A DNA stretch of 64,000 nucleotides from assembly GCA_903825395.1 (NCBI GenBank), contig CAIKAF010000020.1, positions 1 to 64,000 of the forward strand, in the 5' to 3' direction. The notes below the pieces were generated by a model. The model was not told the DNA's origin, did no database searches, and worked only from the letters and a program-made list of their open reading frames with translations. A program made the translations under genes and the position numbers. The stretch is from an uncultured Flavobacteriales bacterium (GTDB taxonomy: Bacteria > Bacteroidota > Bacteroidia > CAIKAF01). Below, one piece after another: positions 59,168-64,000 of this stretch (position 1 is the first letter of the stretch; each line of letters begins with the position of its first letter).

Positions 59168-61345
59168 TTATCGAAGAAAGAGCAATTCTCTGTATTTGGG
59201 CAATGGCCAGTCGGCATCGTCAATCATGAGTTCTAATTTATCGACATGATACCTTATTTTATCGATAAAGGGCCGTACCTCATTGCAATAGGCCTTTGCT
59301 TTTTCTCGGGTATCTTCGATGGCATTGGCTGATTTCCTGGCCTCGGTCATGTGTTGAACCATGAGTTGAACTTGATGGATGTGCAGCGACATTTCCTTGA
59401 TGTAGTCCAAATGGCCTTGGTCGGCCAAGCCCAGCTGTTGCAATCCGGCCTGATGCTGCACCAACAGGTGCTGGTATTTAATGGCTGTTGGAATAATGTG
59501 GTTTTGGGCCAGATCTCCTCCAATTCGGGCTTCAATTTGAATTTTTAGGATGTATTCTTCAAGCAGAATGAGGGTGCGGGCCTCGAGTTCTTCGGCGCTG
59601 AAGATGCCGAGATTTTTAAACAGCTGTTTCGCTTTTTTACTCAACAAGGCATCTAAGGCGTCTGGCGTAGTGGGAGTGTTGGGAAGGCCTCTTTTTTCTG
59701 CTTCTTTTTTCCAGGCATCTGCATAGTTATCGCCTTCAAACAAAATGGATTTTGAGCTTTTCAGCATACTGCGAAGTAGCTTTAAAACCACTTCTTCTCG
59801 CTTCAAGCCGAGTTCAAGTTGCTTTTCAGCGGCTTCAGCAAAATCATTCAATACTTCGGCAACAGCGGCATTCAGTGTGGTCATGGGGTCGGAACAAATG
59901 CCCAATGATCCTACGGCTCTAAACTCAAATTTATTGCCTGTAAAGGCAAAGGGCGAGGTTCGGTTCCGATCGGTATTGTCTAGAAGGATTTCAGGCAGTT
60001 TTGAGATGCCCAATTTCAAATACACATTGTCTCCTTTTTGAACGTTCAGCTGATCGTTCTTTTCGAGTTCAGACAAAAAACGGGTGAGCTCTCTTCCCAA
60101 GAAAACACTTACAATGGCGGGTGGAGCTTCATGGGCACCCAACCTTAGGTCGTTTGAGGCAGATGCAATGCTGGCTCGGAGCAGGTCGGCATGTCGATGA
60201 ACGGCTTGAATGGTGCAGACCAAAAAGGTCAGAAATTGAAGGTTTTCTTTTGGCTTTGAAGAGGGCGACAGCAGATTTTTGCCTTGGTCGGTAATCAACG
60301 ACCAGTTGTTGTGTTTGCCGCTGCCGTTGATTCCCTTGAATGGCTTTTCATGAAAGAGCACTTTAAAATGGTGTTTTTCTGCCAAGCGTTCCATGATGTC
60401 CATGAGCAGCATATTGTGGTCGATGGCCAGATTGGCTTCTTCAAATTGGGGAGCCACTTCAAATTGTCCGGGAGCGACTTCGTTGTGGCGGGTTCGAACT
60501 GGAATTCCCAAACGGTGCGCCTCGGTTTCAAATTCGACCATAAAATTTGTGACGCGGCGGGGAATGCTACCAAAATAATGGTCGGAAAGCTGTTGGCCGC
60601 GGGCTGGGGCATGACCAAAAACGGTACGCCCGCACATAACCAAGTCGGGCCTTGCCAAGTATAAATTTCGATCTACAAGAAAATATTCCTGCTCAATTCC
60701 CAAGCTGGGTTTAACCGAATTCACCTGGCGATCAAACAATTGACAGACGCGGGTTGCGGCTTTGTCAATGGCCTCGATGGCTTTTAGTAAAGGGGCTTTA
60801 TGGTCAAGAGCCTGGCCTGTATAGGCAACAAAAACAGTAGGAATGCATAGCGTTTTGGCCAGGGCTGTTTCGTAGATGAAGGCAGGACTGGTGGGATCCC
60901 AGGCCGTATAACCACGTGCTTCGAACGTAGAACGAATTCCTCCGCTGGGGAAGGAGGAGGCATCGGGTTCTTGTTGAACCAGGGCCGAACCTCTAAAAGT
61001 TTCGAGGGGGGTATTTCCTTTTAATTCAAAGAAGGTATCGTGTTTTTCGGCGGTGGTGCCGCGCAGGGGGTGGAACCAGTGGGTAAAGTGAGTGGCACCA
61101 TGACTCATGGCCCAATTCCGCATACCGGTGGCGACGGCATCTGCCAAATCGGCATCCATTTTTTCCCCCTCATGGATGCACCGAAGCATTTGCTTTGCAT
61201 GAGGCGGGGAAAGCCATTTTTCTAGCGTTTCATCGTTGAACACCAATTCGGCGAAATAATCGGAAATCGCCGCCTTAGGGCGGGAATAATGCTCAAATTT
61301 ATGTTGAGCAATAGCTTGAACTGCAGAAAAACGTGGATTCGTCAT
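59168..61345 (-). CDS. glnN: Glutamine synthetase type III
   Basis: 725 residues, the length of the GSIII (GlnN) family found in Bacteroidota and cyanobacteria, much longer than GlnA. Motifs: FPSGGIRSTFEARGYTAWDP near residue 130, SLGIEQEYFLVDRNLY near 218 (metal-binding glutamates), TRHNEVAPGQFEVAPQFEEA near 288, FKGINGSGKHNNWSL near 344 and DRNRTSPFAFTGNKFEFRA near 460. It makes glutamine from glutamate, ammonia and ATP and is a main route of nitrogen assimilation. A palindrome sits between its promoter box and ATG. Confidence 0.97.
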   Translation of the reverse strand: MTNPRFSAVQAIAQHKFEHYSRPKAAISDYFAELVFNDETLEKWLSPPHAKQMLRCIHEGEKMDADLADAVATGMRNWAMSHGATHFTHWFHPLRGTTAEKHDTFFELKGNTPLETFRGSALVQQEPDASSFPSGGIRSTFEARGYTAWDPTSPAFIYETALAKTLCIPTVFVAYTGQALDHKAPLLKAIEAIDKAATRVCQLFDRQVNSVKPSLGIEQEYFLVDRNLYLARPDLVMCGRTVFGHAPARGQQLSDHYFGSIPRRVTNFMVEFETEAHRLGIPVRTRHNEVAPGQFEVAPQFEEANLAIDHNMLLMDIMERLAEKHHFKVLFHEKPFKGINGSGKHNNWSLITDQGKNLLSPSSKPKENLQFLTFLVCTIQAVHRHADLLRASIASASNDLRLGAHEAPPAIVSVFLGRELTRFLSELEKNDQLNVQKGDNVYLKLGISKLPEILLDNTDRNRTSPFAFTGNKFEFRAVGSLGICSDPMTTLNAAVAEVLNDFAEAAEKQLELGLKREEVVLKLLRSMLKSSKSILFEGDNYADAWKKEAEKRGLPNTPTTPDALDALLSKKAKQLFKNLGIFSAEELEARTLILLEEYILKIQIEARIGGDLAQNHIIPTAIKYQHLLVQHQAGLQQLGLADQGHLDYIKEMSLHIHQVQLMVQHMTEARKSANAIEDTREKAKAYCNEVRPFIDKIRYHVDKLELMIDDADWPLPKYRELLFLR

Positions 61346-61350
61346 TTTGA

Positions 61351-61373
61351 CCTTAAATTTTAAGGCAAAAATA
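61351..61373 (-). promoter_or_regulatory. glnN promoter box with adjacent palindromic operator candidate
   Basis: TATTTTTG (minus, 61373-61366) is immediately followed by CCTTAAA-T-TTTAAGG (61351-61365), a 7-bp inverted repeat covering the predicted transcript start, 5 bases before the glnN ATG. A nitrogen-responsive repressor could bind there; none is identified. Confidence 0.45.
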
Positions 61374-61380
61374 AAAAATA

Positions 61381-61627
61381 TGAGTATTCTATTTTAAAAT
61401 GACCATAAAAATTAGGGTGTAAATTGAAAAAAATATAAAAAAATGAGATTTTACCTATTTTTTGGTGAATAGGGGTAGGGCGGTATTTGAAATGTGGAGC
61501 AGAGTTGAGGAGAGAAGGAAAATTGGGTTTGAATTTTAGTATTTAGGTGAAAAAAAAGACGCAAGTTGTGGGTAGGGCTGGGAAGGGATTGGAGTAGTGA
61601 AATTCAAGAGGTATTGGGTTTGAGGGG
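61381..61627. other. AT-rich gene-free region upstream of glnN
   Basis: No gene, RNA or repeat is visible; the first 100 bases are A/T-rich with several A-runs, as expected upstream of a promoter. Structured repeat F begins at its far end. Confidence 0.4.
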
Positions 61628-61775
61628 GCCTGCGGCAGGGATTGAGCCAGGTAGCGCGCAAACCTACAGTTGCCGGGGCCGCGTGGTGCGGAGGCGACCT
61701 TGGGAGCCCCCGTAAACCCGCTGGCCCCGCCACCTGTAGGTGCGTACTACCGGCGAAAGCCCGGCTGCCGCCCAA
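61628..61775 (-). repeat. Structured GC-rich repeat, subfamily I, copy F
   Basis: Core GCGGAGGCGACC...GGAGCCCCCGT with new arms: CTACAG near 61664 with CTGTAG near 61734, and GGGGCC near 61675 with GGCCCC near 61723. It lies on the minus strand downstream of the tRNA-Met terminator. Confidence 0.83.
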
Positions 61776-61806
61776 CAAAATCACAAATTTCAGATTGGAT
61801 AGAAGC

Positions 61807-61837
61807 AAAAAAGCCCGGCTAAAAACCGGGCTTTTTT
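61807..61837. terminator. Intrinsic terminator behind tRNA-Met
   Basis: AAGCCCGG and CCGGGCTT form a stem around CTAAAAA, with A-runs on one side and a six-T run on the other, so it works in either direction. It follows the tRNA by about 12 bases on the minus strand. Confidence 0.85.
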
Positions 61838-61849
61838 CACTGGAAAACG

Positions 61850-61923
61850 TAGCGAGGACGGGAGTTGAACCCGTGACCTCAGGGTTATGAATCCTGCGCT
61901 CTAACCAACTGAGCTACCTCGCC
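61850..61923 (-). tRNA. tRNA-Met (anticodon CAT)
   Basis: 74 bases. The minus strand reads GGCGAGG at the 5' end pairing with CCTCGCT (one G-U), a D-arm GCTCAGTTGGTTAGAGC, an anticodon arm with TTCATAA loop (CAT), and a T-arm ACGGGTTCAACTCCCGT. CCA is not encoded. It looks like an elongator methionine tRNA; a CAT-anticodon tRNA-Ile (lysidine type) cannot be excluded by sequence alone. An intrinsic terminator follows. Confidence 0.95.
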
Positions 61924-62120
61924 AAAAAGGAGTGCAAATATAGGTAACGCTTTTTGGTTTTCAAAAGGTAGCTGCTGAAGGCTTTAAAAATATGCCCCTG
62001 TGCAGATCTGTTTGGTAAGGCCAAGTAGAACCTAAAGCGTTCAGATTACAGCATTTAAAGAGTGATTTACTTCATATATTTCATTATCTTGTAGCGTATT
62101 AACCCAAAAATGTCTGAATT

Positions 62121-62492
62121 TTGACTTTAGAATTGGAATATTTGGTGCGTTCAAGCCCCAAAATCCTCTTTAAATTTTTAAGCAAACCTGAAGCGCTGCA
62201 AGAATGGTTCGCAGATGAAGTAAATAAAGAGCAAGATGTATTTTCTTTTACCTGGGATGGTGAACAAGAACGAGCCCAGTTGCTTGAAATGAAGGATCCC
62301 GAATTGATTCGTTTTCAATGGGTTGATGGTGAACGAAAGGGCGATTCATTTGGATTTAGAATTGAAAAGGACGATTTAACTGGAGGCGTGGCCTTATGGA
62401 TATCTGATGATGTTCCTGTCGAAAAACAAGATGAATATACCCTGATTTGGAATGCTCAAATTGAAGCATTAATGAAGGTTCTAGGTTCCTGA
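62121..62492 (+). CDS. START-like domain (SRPBCC) protein
   Basis: 123 residues from TTG 62121. The family pattern is clear: ELEYLVRSSPKILFKFLSKP, LQEWFADEVN, FSFTWDGEQERAQLLE and FGFRIEKDDLTGGVALWISD. Bacteroidota members are small cytoplasmic SRPBCC-fold proteins of unknown function. As with the FGE-like gene, an ATG upstream (62110, MSEF) is in a frame that meets TGA at 62122; slipping back one base joins MSEF to LTLELEYLV, which is what relatives look like. So the true start may be 62110 with a frameshift. It lies 29 bases before the LptF/G permease gene. Confidence 0.85.
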   Translation: MTLELEYLVRSSPKILFKFLSKPEALQEWFADEVNKEQDVFSFTWDGEQERAQLLEMKDPELIRFQWVDGERKGDSFGFRIEKDDLTGGVALWISDDVPVEKQDEYTLIWNAQIEALMKVLGS

Positions 62493-62521
62493 TTGTGTAC
62501 CTTTGGACCTTTGATTTTTGA

Positions 62522-63991
62522 ATGAAACGTCTTGGTGTCCTTTTGTTGCGCATGTATGTTGGGCCATTTTTAATGACCTTTTTCATTGCGCTTTTTGTTT
62601 TGGTCATGCAGTTTCTGTGGAAGCATATTGATGACCTAGCCGGAAAGGGATTGGAATGGACGGTGATTCTTCAGCTTTTATTTTATGCCAGCGCAACCCT
62701 GGTACCCTTGGCTTTGCCGCTGGCGGTTTTGTTGTCTTCCATTATGACCATGGGTCAGCTCGGAGAAAATTTAGAATTGGTGGCCGCTAAATCTTCCGGT
62801 ATTTCACTGCTTCGCTTGTTAAGGCCCCTAGTGGTGTTCATTGTTTTTGTAGGTTTTGGCGCTTTTTTGTTCAGCAATTACCTGATGCCCGTCGCCAACT
62901 TGAAGGCCAAAAACCTATTGTCAGCCATTCGCTCAACCCGGCCTACCCTTGAACTGCAAGAAGGCATCTTTTACCAGGGGTTATCGGGAATTTCAGTGTA
63001 TGTTGGGAAAAAGGATCCCGACGGAAAAACCATATACGATGTTATGGTGTACGACCATAGCCGCGGAGGTTTAGGGGCTTCGAGGGTGACATTGGCAAAA
63101 CGAGGCCGTATTTACCCAACCACCGATGAAAATTACTTGGTGTTGGAATTGAACGATGGAGTCCGCTACGACGATTCGGATTTTTACTTGCAGACCTACA
63201 ATAAAATGCGATTTTTCAAGGAATCGTTTAAAAAGCAGCAGCTTTGGATTGATATGTCTTCCTTTACCGTAGATACCAAAGCCAACCGCGATTATTTAAA
63301 GCATTCGTACACCATGATGAATGTGGTTCAGCTGCAAGAGGTGTACGGCAGCATCCGCTCTGATTTGCGAAAACAGCAGCTGTATGAAGCCAATCAAAAC
63401 CTAAGTGCCTTGAATGGTGCGGCGTATTCCAATTCAGAATCGGCCCCAATGGCCCCCATGTTGGAAACAGAAGCCGCTTTTGCCAAACCACAGCTCAGTT
63501 CAGCGGTGGTTCAAATTGACTTGAAAAGGGAATCTGCCAAACAAGTGTTTTCCAAACCTGAGCACCAAGCCATTTTGGCCGAAGCTAAAAACCAATGGAA
63601 TGCCTTTAAGCAGCAAGCGGAACAACGCATTCAAAATGCCGAGGCAACCGATAAAAATCTGGTGATAAACCGGGTAGAATGGCATCGAAAGTTCACCCTG
63701 GCCTTTGCTTGCATCGTCTTCTTTTTTATTGGGGCGCCCCTGGGAGCCATTATTCGAAAAGGCGGATTGGGATTGCCTTTGATTCTGTGTATCCTTATAT
63801 TTATTGGGTATTATGTGTTTTCAACCTTAACCGAAAAGTCGGCTAAAAACATGAATCTAGATCCCTTTTTCGGAATGTGGTTGAGCAGCTTGGTGCTGCT
63901 GCCTATTGGTCTGTTTTTAACCCTGAAGGTGTCAACCGAAAGTCCTTGGTTTCAATGGGAAACCTATCGCCGATGGATGCGCAACCGATGA
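62522..63991 (+). CDS. LptF/LptG (YjgP/YjgQ) family LPS-export permease
   Basis: 489 residues. N-terminal transmembrane helices (VGPFLMTFFIALFVLVMQF and LPLALPLAVLLSSIMTMGQL) are followed by a periplasmic beta-jellyroll domain (about 125-250), a long charged, probably coiled insert (about 255-385) and three C-terminal helices (FTLAFACIVFFFIGAPLGAI onwards). The permease partners with LptB to push lipopolysaccharide from the inner membrane to the outer membrane. It is longer than E. coli LptF/G because of the insert. The last bases overlap an ATG (63988), so another gene probably continues past the window. Confidence 0.95.
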   Translation: MKRLGVLLLRMYVGPFLMTFFIALFVLVMQFLWKHIDDLAGKGLEWTVILQLLFYASATLVPLALPLAVLLSSIMTMGQLGENLELVAAKSSGISLLRLLRPLVVFIVFVGFGAFLFSNYLMPVANLKAKNLLSAIRSTRPTLELQEGIFYQGLSGISVYVGKKDPDGKTIYDVMVYDHSRGGLGASRVTLAKRGRIYPTTDENYLVLELNDGVRYDDSDFYLQTYNKMRFFKESFKKQQLWIDMSSFTVDTKANRDYLKHSYTMMNVVQLQEVYGSIRSDLRKQQLYEANQNLSALNGAAYSNSESAPMAPMLETEAAFAKPQLSSAVVQIDLKRESAKQVFSKPEHQAILAEAKNQWNAFKQQAEQRIQNAEATDKNLVINRVEWHRKFTLAFACIVFFFIGAPLGAIIRKGGLGLPLILCILIFIGYYVFSTLTEKSAKNMNLDPFFGMWLSSLVLLPIGLFLTLKVSTESPWFQWETYRRWMRNR

Positions 63992-64000
63992 ATCTTAGGG
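63988..64000 (+). CDS. Possible start of the next gene (truncated)
   Basis: ATG overlaps the permease stop as ATGA, an arrangement common in this window. Only four codons (MNLR) are visible, so identity cannot be judged. Confidence 0.25.

Overview
The window comes from the chromosome of a member of the Bacteroidota, probably Flavobacteriia-like. I infer this from type IX secretion (T9SS) sorting domains, a short 286-residue primary sigma factor, many TAnnTTTG -7 promoter boxes (the Bacteroidota consensus), type III glutamine synthetase, DUF2723 and YwqK/MORN-type families, and an ArsR-DUF6428-ArsC arsenic cluster. I cannot name the genus. Most of the window is dense core genome with many 1-4 base gene overlaps. 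There are no phage, IS element, CRISPR or rRNA genes.

Layout. 1-8.3 kb: large exported proteins (glycine-rich, formylglycine-generating-enzyme-like, a YwqK-repeat protein of about 29 repeats, a Lcl-type protein, a T9SS adhesin). 8.4-12 kb: a compact operon of dtd, a MazG-like gene, rimK, an aspartoacylase-like gene and a 2-hydroxyacid dehydrogenase. 12.4-17.0 kb: a haem-uptake operon (T9SS-exported HmuY-like protein, TonB receptor, HmuY-like lipoprotein). 17.1-18.4 kb: a convergent arsenic operon that includes an unlisted 44-residue membrane peptide. 18.5-21.7 kb: DUF3089 hydrolase, YkoF-like protein, M43 protease and a lipoprotein. 21.7-30.3 kb: cyclophilin, lysS, a methyltransferase, a ZIP transporter, msrB and a DUF2723 membrane protein. 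30.6-35.7 kb: an RRM protein, then rimP-nusA-infB. 35.9-44.7 kb: rnhB, proS, secreted and outer-membrane proteins, sucC, mnmA. 44.8-54.9 kb: a methyltransferase, a three-domain nucleotidyltransferase/HAD/P-loop fusion, engB, rpe, rpoD, a saccharopine-dehydrogenase-like enzyme, a LON-domain protein, an M61 peptidase and a MazG-like protein. 55-64 kb: tandem repeats, a VWA-T9SS protein, gpsA, glnN, tRNA-Met, a START-like protein and an LptF/G permease.

The most unusual signal is a dispersed family of eight GC-rich, foldable elements of about 150 bp. They share a core (GGTGGCTCC...GTCGCCTCC), but the flanking stem arms differ from copy to copy while staying self-complementary. There are two subfamilies by outer flanks, and several copies sit directly behind a stop codon in sense orientation. 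I do not recognise this family. Other points of interest are two genes whose N-termini become normal if the frame moves back by one base at a TTTGA sequence, a 52-bp tandem repeat carrying CCCCTACGGGG, and several TAnnTTTG boxes only 4-5 bases before ATG, which would give leaderless mRNAs.
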